Shown: piece after piece, positions 28,801 through 40,637 of the stretch | Numbering within the stretch: the stretch's first letter is position 1 | Layout: every line of letters begins with the position of its first letter | NCBI RefSeq assembly: GCF_051401765.1 | Contig: NC_135073.1 | Span: 6,014,001 to 6,078,000, forward strand | Source of the DNA: Calliopsis andreniformis | Lineage: Eukaryota; Arthropoda; Insecta; Hymenoptera; Andrenidae | Direction: 5' to 3' | DNA: 64,000 nt | Position numbers and translations under genes: made by a program | The notes under the pieces: model-generated | Databases searched by the model: none | Seen by the model: the letters and a program-made list of their open reading frames with translations, nothing else | What the model was told of the DNA's origin: nothing

Positions 28801-31800
28801 GCTACAGGAAGATGCATGGTTGGGCTTGCGACGAGAACGCTGTAATGCTACTGAAATCCCTGATACCCAAGAAAGGTGAGTAATGAACTGTGTAACTCCA
28901 GTTCTCCCGCCTACGTTTTTGGACCACTTCTATCAAATGGTGAAGATGAAATGGTCGCGAGATGAAACGAGACTATGTAATAATACGGATGGTTTGATAG
29001 CTCGAGAGAAAATGTCCGCGTACTGTTTATCAGCAAGTCGAATGGTAAAAGTAATTTTGTTTGGTTCTACTTGGATCGATGAAAACGGTGGATCATCGGT
29101 CGGATTAATGACACAATGATTAATGGCTTGAAAATTTGGCTTGGTATTCAACCTGTTGATACCTCAGCTATACATTTAAAATAGATCGTTTCAGCTTCGC
29201 CGCTGATCAATCTACCACGTTTGACTCTTAAGAAATCTCTTCTGCCTCGCACTGCCAATAATCTGTCCTTGCGAACCACTAACACATAAGCTGTCAGTTA
29301 ACTATTTTCGGCTGTCTAATACGGGTATTTACTGGTGTCTTTGTTTGGCCTAACTTCACCACGGAGGAGGACATGTAACACGCAAAAACCGGAAGTCGCA
29401 TCCCTCTATGAAAGCTACAAAATCGTCTATTCATGTAGCTATGCGTTGGTGACATCGTGAGCTTTCCCTATCTTCTAAAACTACATTTAGAAATCGAGTA
29501 GGGCTTGATGAAAAGTGGACCATTGCGTCACAATAAACTTAAAGAATTATATGCTTTGAAAGTACTAAAGGGAAACAATTTCTAGGATCGTCACATTCTA
29601 TAGGTTACATTTTTGGTTAAGGAAAATTGTAAATGCTGACGAAGTTAGGTTTCTAAGGAATTTCTAAGATCTAGTGAATGGTGCAACAGGCTGCTTCAAC
29701 TCTCGTCTTTGTTTAGCACCACGTGTCTGCTAATTAACTGGACTATGTAATGTTATGATAAGTTCCGAACAATTTCAGTAATTGAAACTTCAATAATTGA
29801 CACTACATATTACTTGCTTTCGTAAGTCTGAAACATAAAATAACTTCAGAACATCATTCTAACATATGAAAAAAAAGAAATTAGAAATTTGCATCCATTC
29901 TACATATTTAAAAAATAATTTACAGTTCCCCTAAACGATTCAAGAATCATAAGCTACTGTGTCTCACACAATTTAAATAAAAATAGGGACCAAATAGAGA
30001 CTAATTGATTCTTTACTTCCAAAAAGAGACAAATTTTCTACAGTTTATAAACTATAACGCGAAGTTATAGATATCCATAGAATTTCGAAAGAGAATTACT
30101 CTTGTACTGATAATACAAATCATTCCTGAATATATGATTGCGTTATATCTCAATATTTGAAGGTCATGTTCGACAAATCACTATTCACTCTCTTCTTTTA
30201 TCATCCTCTGTGACTGTTGATCGTTTCCGGTTCTCTGTAAATATTAATACCAATAAGAGAGGATGTCGGACAGAGCGTCATAATAGGCATCCGCGTCCGG
30301 CCCGCGAAAAATAAAACACGGGTATAAAATAATAATTTATAACCTTCCACACACTCCTAGCCCATCACCACTACGGTAGAAAGGAGGAGGCAACATGCAA
30401 CAACGCATATGTTGTGCATCAATGGATTGTCGGTTTCCGTTAAACAATGATAATCATCTGTTGCGGGCAAAGAATAGGGAAAATATATAGGTGTACACGT
30501 GTACATGAAAAAAGAGAGGAATGACAAAGGAGAAGCCTAAAGTATTAATATGTACGCAAATTTTTTGACACTACTAATTCAATTATAAGCAGTTAGGGTC
30601 AATTTGAATATTTATTTTGGAAAAGAAAATTAAGACAATAATTTTTCTAAAAAAAAAGAAAATGAAGACAAAATTGTTTTTCTATGAAAAATATTGTAAA
30701 TAATTCTGTAACTTTCTAAATAGCTTTATAGAAGGTCTTAAAGTAGTTTATTTATCCAGAACTTTATTTAAATACTCTATCAGAAATTCTGGTTAACCAG
30801 ATTTATAAATGACATCTTTATGAATCTGTAAGAAGTGTAGAAATATCATATCCTACTTTTATATATACGTTGTCGATCTAATTAATTTCATATAATTTAA
30901 ATTTAAAGAACAGACAATTGGATCTATACACATTTTCGTGAGCTATAAATGTAATTGATCAGATTATTAGCGCATTTGTGATGATATAATACGATATTTT
31001 TATATTTTACAAATACATTTTTAATATTCTACTTATTATATTAATATCGCGAATCTATTCTGAGGATTCTTTCGATTCTATGCAAACTACATGAATAAAG
31101 CCTCTCCTCGTCAAACCTTTACTATTGTATCATTTGAATTCATGTTTTTGGGATTCTTTACAAAAGTGTTAAGCTGTAGGTGCTATAACTAAAAGATAAT
31201 TAAACTCGTAAAATGTGTGAAAAATTTGCTTTTGCGGTCTACTCTATAATTAAAGGTATGATTCTTTTTCTGTTCAATCGTAGCCATTTTTTTCAAAGAA
31301 ATTCAGTTCAAACACTGTAAAACAATCGTCCTTTTCATTCTCATCGCTATGGCGATAATCTATGATCAAATACGGTTAATTTTAATTGTGAAAGCATATG
31401 TTGTTCGAATTGTCTGGAAATCAATGAAATTCTTTTTAATTCAACAACCCTTTGAAGTGTAGACCATTTACCGAAGCACGGATACGCGGATACGCCGTAA
31501 CCATGGAAGTCTAATTGTCCGATTATAATTGTAAAATTGTTCTATTGCGTGGCTGAAAATATGCTTGTTATTTCCTCTTCGTCTGAAGGCCGAGTAAATA
31601 AATGGAATGTAAAATAACAGAGAACTAGAGCACAGCAGATTTGATCTTTAAACGAAAAATTAATTTATTTGATAAATTACAAAGATCATCAATATTATGA
31701 TAAAATTCTGTTCGAACAATTACCTTGTAAAGGAACAAAAAACATTTTTAACGAAATACCAGATACCTATTCAAAATTTATTTTAGAAAGCTTCAGTTCG

Positions 31801-34800
31801 AAATTCGTACGAAAATAATTGAAGTGCTTCATTCGTAGCGTTCATTGACCCAATCTGTTAGAGATAGCGTTATCAAAGAACGATTATGATTTTAAAACAA
31901 GCTGAGAAACAAATGTTGAGACAAGGAAACTCGATAAAAGAATTCATTAACGATAATAGTGATTTTCACATTAAAACGGTGCTAAAGAATTATTCATATT
32001 TTTCCCACGCTTTCTGATTACTTTTCAGTCGGTTTGAATTTTCAGACATACAATAAGTTATAATGTTTCTTTTTTCTAATTGCATGCTTTAATTCCTCAA
32101 TTGCGTGAAAACGTTGCGTACATAACGTCGGAGGATTAACTACTTGGAAACTTCGTATTGTTCTTACCACGTTCAGATACGAATCACACCAACCTGACTT
32201 CTCATCAGCATTCTTCATATTTCTCTATACAGTTTTTAATCAGAAGTATTACTCGTATTATATCAATATTTCCATAATCTTTCAAATTCAAAATCACAAC
32301 GTTAACCCCTGAACTGTGGGTGGCTTTTATAGAAGTCACCAGTATCCTGCTATCTATCGCTTTCAAGCGAGATAGTGTAACATACCCACGACGATTGTTA
32401 CTTCAAACGACGTTATATGAGTAACAATTTATGAATCACTAATATCTATATTACAAGAACGAATCGTTTTGAAAAACAATCCACGAGGAATTATTTTCTT
32501 TTTCGAAGAATTTTAGTTTCTACTCAAAAATACAGTAGGAACTTAATCTCTCCAATTTCGTCTGATCACAAACAGAACGTTTTCTCTTAGTCTCTTATGT
32601 CTTATTTCTCCCTCATAATTCAATCATATTTTCCTACATTTTGAAATATTCTCCATATGTTTATTCAAAATCAAGATCTAGATCTAAATTCTCATTTTCG
32701 ACTTTTGACAATTTTGTCAGAAATAGATAGTATAAATTTACCATCAATTTTGTGCAAGATTTTCAAACTCTGTTTGCAAATGAAGAATCGATAAGAATTA
32801 AAATTGTTTTTTTTCGCGGAAACTCTTCATGACGGAGTTACTGAAACAACCTATTTTCCACAAGTCATCGAACAATGGTGGATGACGCAAAGAACACGTT
32901 CTCATAACAGTCGTGTGGCTTTTTAAGTCAACTTGTCGACAAGTTCCCACGAAATCGTTCTAAATCTTGTACCCAACTATTGTCAACGTTCGCCTTCCCC
33001 CCTCCTTGTGCTAAAAGAAGAACTAACACACCCCTGGGAACATGTATCGTGATAAATACGTATCGGACAAATTACTGTATGGGTATATTTCCCTTCACAG
33101 CGTGCCCATTGTCTTTACAAGCGCGATTGTCTTTCAACGATTTCTGCCATGTGGTTTTTCGATGCCTCAGTGTGATCTGAACGAACGGACGAACCGTGAC
33201 GTTTCGTCATCCAAAAGGGGGAGTAAAGGTTGACAGAATTGCGCGCGCGCAATAGGGAGAAACAGTTCCTGCTGTTAACAGATACTTTGATTAAATTCTA
33301 ATTAGTCTCGATGATTCACACTTCTATTAAAATATAAGAAAAGCAAAATGTTAGGTAACATTTAGAATGTTTTAGAGTTTTTTAGTTTTTGAAATGCTGG
33401 TAGTACTAACAATATTTAGAATAATTATAATTGTAGTATTTTAGATGATTAGAATATTTGCATTGTTTATAATATTCTGATCATTCCCAATGAGTAAACT
33501 CAAATGTTATTCACAGTTCAAAGTGCACTATAAAGAAAATGACGAAAATATTGACGGCAGTCGAGTATAAATCTTTATACATAAGCTGTCATTGCGTGAT
33601 TCTTCATTAATGTACATTAATATTCTATTTGATGACGATAGAACAACATCGATTTGCAGAAAAAAAGTAATTTACTATGAGCAATACTGCTACCTGAACA
33701 AGAAACACATTTTTCACCGATGAAAACTTTACTACGTCTTTAAAAGCATAACACTAGAATGGACTACTTCAGAATATTTTTAACAGATCTTTCGAACCAT
33801 CTAAAATTCTAGTTCCTCCAAAATTCAAAAAAATCTACAAAATCATTAGACCCATAAATTTTAATTACGAAAATCGAAATTGTAACTATCTCATTAGATC
33901 ACCTAAATGCCGAGGTATTTCCAAAAAGGAACAACGAAATTTAATTGTAGCTGCTTCATGATTAAACGGTACTTTCATTAAAAGCTGATCAGCGGTCCCA
34001 TGAAAATTCCAACTGTACGAATGTACCAAGAAGTTGGCGTAAGTTGAAGTTTCTTGGCACGAGTTCAAGCATCACGAGTAAATACACATACACGTGCACG
34101 TACACGTATACTATATACGGTGTTTCTACACCACCAAGCGAGCCTCGACCATCGTCATTGTCCTCGTAACATACCCGTCTGCACCCACCGTGCTGTCGAT
34201 TTCTTGAAACATTCCTCCCTTGGTCGACCAATATTCTCGCAACGACTGCAACATCAGTTTCTTGGATCGTTGTCCACATTCCAATCTAAATGACCACTTA
34301 ATTTTCTTCCCGTTTCGCTTCGTACGTGACATCCTATTATGTTTTCATTATATGAAAGGAATTACTGGAGCGAATTTCGAGTGAAACGATTGGGCTAAAT
34401 GTAAATTCGTTTAATCGCATGGCTGAATTTCAAATTGATTTACCTATGAAAGATGAATGTGTAATGGTGCGAATGAACTTTGGAGTAGATTGAGTTTTTT
34501 CTTTATTTTTTAAATAGGAAGACCTAATGGATTTTAGCTGTTATTGAGTATTCATATGAAGTTATGTAAAAGAAAATAATTTATCATTTCGTATATATGT
34601 GCTATAGGATTGACGAACCAACATCTTAAAAAGCTTCCACTCACTTTGTTTCTTGAAGGAAACTGGCCTATTTCATTACTAAAGTTTAATATTATAGCTT
34701 TCGTTCGTAGAAAAATTGCAATTAATTCTGATTATATAATTACGAAAATACAAAATATTCTCATGTAGACTTAGTATAACTTTGCATTTGTAGATGACCT

Positions 34801-37800
34801 CTCATTGGCATTTTGTCAACATTTTTTTATCATTAATTTGATTTTTATTAATCTATTAAAGAATTTGAAAATTTGATTTCTTAATAAAATAACTCAAAAT
34901 TTCTGTCTTATGTCAGAAAGACAGTCTACATATGACGGGAACAAAAATAAACTCAAGAAACAGTAAACTAAAATAATAAACTTGACGTAAACTATCATCT
35001 CAGTATGTGAATCATCAGTTAATGACAAAGAAAGGACATGTCAATCATGCCACCTAACCACGTCTGCCATAATGATTATGCGTGTCACCAATGCAGCGGC
35101 GTGAAGTCAGAATGACTTTATATCAGAATAACTTTTCCACCGTATATTTGTAATTTTATGTACATACAGCTAAAATTAGTTATAGTTTTTGAACTGAAAC
35201 ATCTGAAACTTTGTCATAAAAACATCGTACCATAATATCACATCTGACTAATCTAATTAATCATATGCAATCAGCGTATACGTAAATTTAATATTAATAA
35301 AAGATGTCATATAGAGAACAATTAAATTTATTACTTCAACGATTTTATAATTAAGTGCATATGAAATAGTAGAAAGTATTTATTTCATATTCTCTTTTCT
35401 TTCATCTATTGTACTACCACATTCCATATTAACAGAAATTCATATAGGTTCTCTTTTCGAAAGATAAAGATGAAAAATCTAATACATAATCTAATTTAAT
35501 TAATTAAGGTACTAATTACAAGCATGTGAAATTTTACCAGTAAGCAAAAAGTAAGGTGTTGAGGATCCAATTATATACACAATTATATTAAGTCAATATT
35601 TATGAATCTCTATTTTGCAATGAGGACAGATAGGCAAGAACATCTGTAAAATGGGACCTAGCTCAACAACTCTTTGATTATACACATAATGAAAAATGTT
35701 TTTCATGTCTTTTCGAGAACTAAACAACGGTGATTCATGACCAACAAACTCACGAGTACAAAGAAGCAATCACAGACATGATCGATGGTACATTCGTCCG
35801 AATCTTACGACTAATTGGTCAATTAGACAGGAAACACGTAGGAGAACTGCATACTCTTGGCTTTACATGCAAGGGTGAGACGCCCTCCAGAAAAGGATAT
35901 TTTAATTATCGTCGTCAGACTACGATTTGCCTTTAGAATCAAACGGTCTTATTGATTTTACGTTCCATTAATTTCCCTCACGTTCAATTGAACATGAAAT
36001 TAACCACCGAAATAGTGATTAGACATCCAGGAACTAATATTTCTTCATTATCTAAAACCTGAAGGTTAAACAGTTTAAGATATGAAGAAAATTTACACCA
36101 CTTATTGTTAGTAGATCGCAGATTTAGAGTTTCAGGGACACAGAATTCTAAACTTAATTTAACCATAGAAAACTGAAGCGAATTTAAATACCCAATTTTA
36201 ATATCATAAAAGAAGTAAACCATTAAACGACGTTACCCTCTTTCCATCACAATGATAGTGTTTATTTTACGACAAAATCTCAACACATGGAAACTTCTGT
36301 CCTCTCTTAACCCTTTATATCTTGAAGATATTTTAAAGTACTTAAAATGCTATTGTATGTAATAAGCAGAATATAATTAAAACCGCTGGTAATACTTATA
36401 GATAATACTTCTTCATAGTTCTCTGAGGTATCACAATAAGTTAATGCCAATATTCAGAAATGAGAGTCTTATCTACGCCAAGATGAAAGTTCATAGATAG
36501 TATACAGAAATACTATTTTTATTCAATCAGTTCAGAATATAAAGGGTTAAACTGCCAAACGCAAGGTTATTCAGTGAGATCTAATTATAATTTATTTTAC
36601 ATTCAACTTATAATACTCATATGTTTTTTTTAAATAATACATATACCTTTAAGACCAAACCGAGTAAGAACGCACCCACAAGTTGTGTCTCACCCGTAGA
36701 GTATGTTTCAGGCAAGGAGCAGGGAATGCCAGCATTCGCGCGGGGACCACAGGAAGGTGGTCCGCCAGAAATGAGCGACGAACGGTTGGCGCACATCCTT
36801 TCGGAATCTGGTCACCTACAGATGAGGAGCGATCACGAAGTATCGAACGACGGAGATAGCAAAAGTCCGAGCAGGATCGGTTGTCCTAGCCCATTTAACA
36901 AAGACAGGCTTGATAGTCAGAACAGGAGACTGAAGAAGTACGAGAATGATGACATTCCGCAAGAGAAGGTAGTCAGAATTTATCAAGAAGAGTTGGCTAA
37001 GTTGATGGGCAGAAGAGTCGAAGATTTACGTGGACCACGAGAGTTCCCTTCCAGGTGAGTTTCAGGCATTTCGGAGGTAGAAGCATACCTACACTACATC
37101 GTATAGCTGCTCGTTTATGTCTAAAGCAGGTGAAACTAGGACTCGCTGTATTTTTGCTATTTATTTGCCCGATCCATAAACCTTCCTGATTGATCATTAT
37201 TGAGGACAGCACGTGACCTCGACTAATTGCAGCGTGATATTTCCACACTTTTTCAGCGGCACCCAAGGTGGTCTCCAGGGTATGGAACGTACACAGGAGG
37301 ACATTCGTCTGGCATTAGACGCGTACCACCGCGAGCTGCAGAAACTGAATGCCACCCCAGGTCAAAATCCTTCGCTGACTGCACTTCCAGGACTACCTGG
37401 CCTCCCTGGTCTCCTGGCTCTTCAGCAACAAGCCCTTCAACAGCATCACCTAGCCACGAACGGTGGCGGTGTCCAGGATTTGAGCCTGGGAAAAGTGGAT
37501 CCCAGAAACAAAATAATAAACGGTGTCTCCGAAGAGGAGAAGGAGAAGATGGAAGAAGCTATGAGACACGCGGGAAGTGCGTTCTCGTTGGTGAGGCCGA
37601 AACAGGAGTCCACAGCGCCACAGTCCACGCCGAGTGGATCCAGTGCAAGTTCTCCGCTAGGAAATTCAATTCTGCCGCCCGCGATGACACCCAGTGAGGA
37701 ATTCTCTAGTGCAGCGGCGGCTAGTCCTCTACAAAGGATGGCCTCTATCACGAATAGTCTGATCAGTCAACCGTCCACGCCTACTCATCACGCGGCCAAC

Positions 37801-40637
37801 CAGAGGCCTCTGAAAGCGGTACTTCCTCCTATCACTCAGCAGCAATTCGACATGTACAATAACTTAAATACCGAGGATATCGTAAAGAGAGTAAGTAGAG
37901 AAATTCAAATTGAGTTTATGAGTTATTTGCTTTGTCTTTGTATGCTACGGCTACCTTCTTGAAATGTATTCAATTATAGTTACGATTTCTACCTCGGATA
38001 TATCAAAACTATAACTATAACTGAGCAGTTGTGTACGTATTCCTATATATAAATCTGGAAAAATATTCAAAGTACTAAACACTTAATAATAATCAAGGTC
38101 ATGCTAAAGACCGTAAAATATGCTAATTAATATTCAGTAACGCTTAAACATCATTTTGAAGGCTCTCTCCTAACTTATCTAATTAATCAATGAAAGAATA
38201 ATTCGTACAGAGTAGATTCCTACTTAAGATAATTCTTGATAAAACAATAATGTTATACCGATAGCTAAACGTGGAAAAAATGCAATTTACATCTAAATAC
38301 TTCAAACAGTAAAGAACACGGTGTACAAAACTCAAATGATGTTATTCATCCATAAAATTTCTTTGTCCAGGTAAAAGAACAGTTATCCCAGTACTCCATT
38401 TCTCAACGCCTCTTTGGTGAATCAGTGCTAGGACTCTCTCAGGGTTCAGTTTCTGATCTTCTGGCGCGTCCAAAACCGTGGCACATGCTCACGCAAAAAG
38501 GACGCGAACCGTTCATTAGGATGAAGATGTTTCTGGAGGACGACAATGCTGTGCACAAACTAGTGGCTAGCCAGTACAAGATCGCGCCAGAAAAACTGAT
38601 GAGGACCGGCGGCTACGGTGGCCTGCCTCGTAAGTTTAACTCAGGTCAATATAGATGTTTTGTTATTTTACTAAACATATAGTTTGGGAGCTCGAAACTT
38701 TGTGTCAAATGCTGCTACGTAGATATGCCCTAGTAATTATAGTTATTTAAAATTATTATGTTATTAAAAGTATTAGATTGATTATGTAACTATTTAATAG
38801 AAGACAGTGACGAATGGAAATGTATGCTAATAAAAGCAGCGTTTAATGAAGCAACATTCTGATACTTGTCATGTCGAGCTTTCGGACTATAATGCACAGA
38901 TTTCACGTATAGCATTCTTTAACGTTATTATTGTTTCATTTTACAGCTTGTGGGACGCCAATGAAGCCTATGCCTCCTACGAAACTTGTGCAAGAACAGC
39001 TCCAGAATGCCGCGAAAGCACAAGCAGCAGCACAGGCAGCTGCCCAGGCAGCAGCGCAGCATCAACAGGAAAATCAGATGCAACTTGGCCCGCCTCAACA
39101 GAGTCCCCAACACCCTCAACATCCGCAGCCACCGCCACCTATGATGCTCACGCCACCAGGTCCCCATCATCCTCACTCGCAACTTAGCATGCAGGAGTTG
39201 CAGAAAAAACAGCAGCAACAACAGCAGCAGCAAATTAATCTTCACTCTCCGCATCATCAAATGACTCCATCTCCTCTCCGTGGACTTCATCCACATATCT
39301 CTCCTAGTGTATATGAAATGGCTGCGCTAACGCAGGATCTCGACACGCAAACAATCACGACGAAGATCAAGGAAGCTCTGTTAGCCAATAATATCGGCCA
39401 GAAGATCTTTGGCGAGGCTGTGTTGGGTTTGTCGCAAGGATCCGTCAGTGAATTATTGAGCAAACCTAAGCCCTGGCACATGCTCAGCATAAAAGGTCGA
39501 GAACCTTTCATTCGAATGCAACTCTGGCTGTCAGACGCACACAATGTCGATCGATTGCAGGCACTGAAGAACGAACGAAGAGAAGCTAACAAAAGACGAC
39601 GAAGCAGTGGTCCAGGTCACGATAACAGCTCGGACACCTCTAGCAATGACACAGCGGAGTTCTATCACGCGGCTTCGCCAGGTCCAGGCCCAGCTTCCGC
39701 TAAGAAGCAGCGAGTCCTTTTTTCTGAGGAGCAAAAGGAAGCCCTGAGGCTCGCATTCGCTCTTGACCCGTATCCTAATGTAGCCACTATCGAATTCCTC
39801 GCTAGCGAGCTGGCGTTGTCCTCCAGAACAATCACTAATTGGTTTCACAATCATCGGATGAGATTGAAACAGCAAACACCACACGGCCAACCGGAGCCAC
39901 AATCACCTCGAGAACCTGGCCAACCATTCGACCCAGTTCAGTTTAGACTACTGTTGAACCAAAGACTACTTGAGATTCAAAAAGAGAGACTAGGCTTGGG
40001 TAACGTGCCTCTACCCTATTCTCCATACTTCAACCCGAATTTGGCTGCTTTAGTAGGGAATGCATTGAAAGAACAATGTTCAGGTTTAGACCTATCAATG
40101 AATGCGTTGAAGAGAGAACCAAATCAAGAATTCGAGGACGAAGATGTGGAGGATGCGATGAGCAACCTAGGTAGTGAAGATTCCGAAGGATCGGCGAGTA
40201 GTATAAAGAGGGAACCTACGGAAACACCTACGGCACCAACTCAAGTTAGATCCAATAGAAGGAAGCCTGCAGCTCCGCAGTGGGTGAACCCAGAGTGGCA
40301 GGAACCGCCCAGAACGGGTGACGAAGTGATTATTAACGGCGTTTGTGTGATGCAAACAGACGACTATGGGGTGAAGAGAGAAGCTGAGGAGACCATTAGG
40401 GTGGAACCAACACCTGTGCAGGACAGATACGAGGAAGACGCACAGAGTGACGTATCCTCTGTCTCTGGAAACAACGGCCAGGATCGGGATAGTCCTTTGC
40501 CTAGTCCGAAATCAGGTCAAAATAGTCCAGTGACATCGCCAAGACCACCCTCCACGCAACAGACGCAACAGTCCACAGAGGAGAGTCCCAAAGACAGTGT
40601 GGTGAAACACGAGCCAGAAGAAACGTGGGACTTCTAA
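25518..40637 (+). CDS. ct: homeobox protein cut (CUX1/2 orthologue), 5' partial
   Basis: Sequence-specific nuclear transcription factor of the CUT-homeobox class (Drosophila cut, vertebrate CUX1/CUX2), which specifies external sensory organ, dendrite and other cell fates. Exons read here: 25518-25836, 27637-28875, 36712-37054, 37257-37890, 38371-38629 and 38947-40637. All junctions are GT-AG and keep one frame, giving 1,494 codons plus stop. Order of parts: coiled coil, poly-Gln, CUT repeat 1, linkers, CUT repeat 2 split over two exons, CUT repeat 3, homeodomain, acidic/Pro-rich tail. Each CUT repeat keeps the LGLSQG core. The homeodomain has the cut-type His at position 50 (WFHNHR). The N terminus is missing because the first exon opens at a splice acceptor. 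Fly Cut is about 2,175 residues, so the missing part is plausible. The family call is secure; the exact boundaries are inferred from frame and splice signals. Confidence 0.96.
25837..27636 (+). other. cut intron between the coiled-coil and CUT-1 exons
   Basis: This 1.8-kb intron is bounded by GTAAGT and TTGCAG. It contains a pyrimidine-rich stretch around 26,220-26,440 and a 197-codon open frame (26,436-27,029) that is not supported as a gene. That frame includes one short retroelement-like phrase, discussed in the findings. Confidence 0.8.
27637..28875 (+). CDS. ct: cut exon: Pro/Ser-rich region, poly-Gln and CUT repeat 1
   Basis: Starts after GGTTGCAG, completing a Gly codon with the previous exon, and ends at AAAG|GTGAGT. 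The first two thirds are Pro/Ser/Thr-rich low-complexity sequence with poly-Gln (27,918-27,971) and an Asn-rich run near 28,387-28,430. CUT repeat 1 occupies about 28,570-28,875. It carries [20 protein letters not shown], then [19 protein letters not shown], as in other CUT-1 repeats. If the following intron were retained, the protein would stop two codons later (TAA at 28,881), just after CUT-1. Confidence 0.95.
27918..27971 (+). repeat. CAG/CAA trinucleotide run encoding poly-Gln
   Basis: Eighteen consecutive Gln codons, CAG interrupted by CAA, in the cut CUT-1 exon; a shorter Gln run follows near 27,997-28,020. Interrupted CAG/CAA runs are common in insect transcription factors and vary in length between alleles. 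Confidence 0.95.
30492..30505. repeat. 14-bp perfect palindrome containing an E-box
   Basis: TGTACACGTGTACA equals its own reverse complement and centres on CACGTG, a bHLH-type site. It lies in the long cut intron. Binding is not shown by the sequence. Confidence 0.85.
33238..33253. repeat. GC-alternating 16-bp palindrome
   Basis: ATT plus five GC steps plus AAT forms a perfect palindrome. Alternating GC of this length can adopt Z-DNA in vitro. It stands out in AT-rich intron sequence. No function is assigned. Confidence 0.85.
36307..36550. mobile_element. TTAA-flanked piggyBac-like MITE in the long cut intron
   Basis: TTAA at 36,307-36,310 and at 36,547-36,550 bracket a 236-bp segment. Its ends are inverted repeats: CCCTTTATATCTTGAA at the left and CCCTTTATATTCTGAA read inward from the right, the first ten bases identical and 14 of 16 matching. 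TTAA target sites with CCC-starting termini are the hallmark of the piggyBac superfamily. There is no transposase frame, so the element is non-autonomous. It lies only about 160 bp upstream of the next cut exon. Confidence 0.72.
36712..37054 (+). CDS. ct: cut exon: linker between CUT-1 and CUT-2 (first part)
   Basis: Starts after TTTCAG, completing a Gly codon, and ends CCAG|GTGAGT. It encodes a charged linker with [14 protein letters not shown] and [20 protein letters not shown], then [19 protein letters not shown]. The [19 protein letters not shown] phrase resembles the segment between CUT-1 and CUT-2 in CUX proteins. The frame continues into the next exon through a split Ser codon (AG|C). 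Confidence 0.93.
37257..37890 (+). CDS. ct: cut exon: linker and start of CUT repeat 2
   Basis: Starts after TTTTTCAG and ends AAGAGA|GTAAGT. It encodes [20 protein letters not shown], a helical segment, then a Leu/Pro/Gln-rich stretch. VQDLSLGK follows, resembling the CtBP-binding PxDLS class. A Ser/Pro-rich linker comes next, then [10 protein letters not shown], the first helix of CUT repeat 2. The intron that follows splits CUT-2 after its opening helix. The CtBP suggestion is inference from the short motif only. Confidence 0.93.
38371..38629 (+). CDS. ct: cut exon: CUT repeat 2
   Basis: Starts after TTTGTCCAG with [20 protein letters not shown] and continues [40 protein letters not shown]: the DNA-contacting core of CUT-2. 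It ends at CCTC|GTAAGT, leaving one base of a Pro codon. The preceding intron (37,891-38,370) and the following one (38,630-38,946) are short and contain nothing else recognisable. Confidence 0.95.
38947..40637 (+). CDS. ct: cut terminal exon: CUT repeat 3, homeodomain and C-terminal tail
   Basis: Starts after TTTTACAG and ends at TAA. An Ala/Gln/Pro/His-rich linker is followed by CUT repeat 3 (about 39,320-39,600; [20 protein letters not shown]), then a basic stretch (KRRRSSG). The homeodomain follows (about 39,699-39,878), with helix 3 containing [15 protein letters not shown]. His at homeodomain position 50 is diagnostic for the cut class. The tail includes [12 protein letters not shown], another PxDLS-like motif near an SUMO/IKRE-type context, and acidic, Ser/Pro-rich sequence ending HEPEETWDF. 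Confidence 0.97.

Larger units (their letters stand above)
28876..36711 (+). other. long cut intron (7.8 kb)
   Basis: The intron is bounded by GTGAGT after CUT-1 and TTTCAG before the linker exon. It is AT-rich with GC-richer patches near 30.3, 32.9-33.2 and 34.1-34.3 kb. It holds a TTAA-flanked MITE (36,311-36,546), a palindrome cluster (32,302-32,375) and short perfect palindromes at 30,492 and 33,238. No exon is supported inside it; the small open frames are isolated. Its size suits a developmental gene with intronic enhancers, which is inference. Confidence 0.8.
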
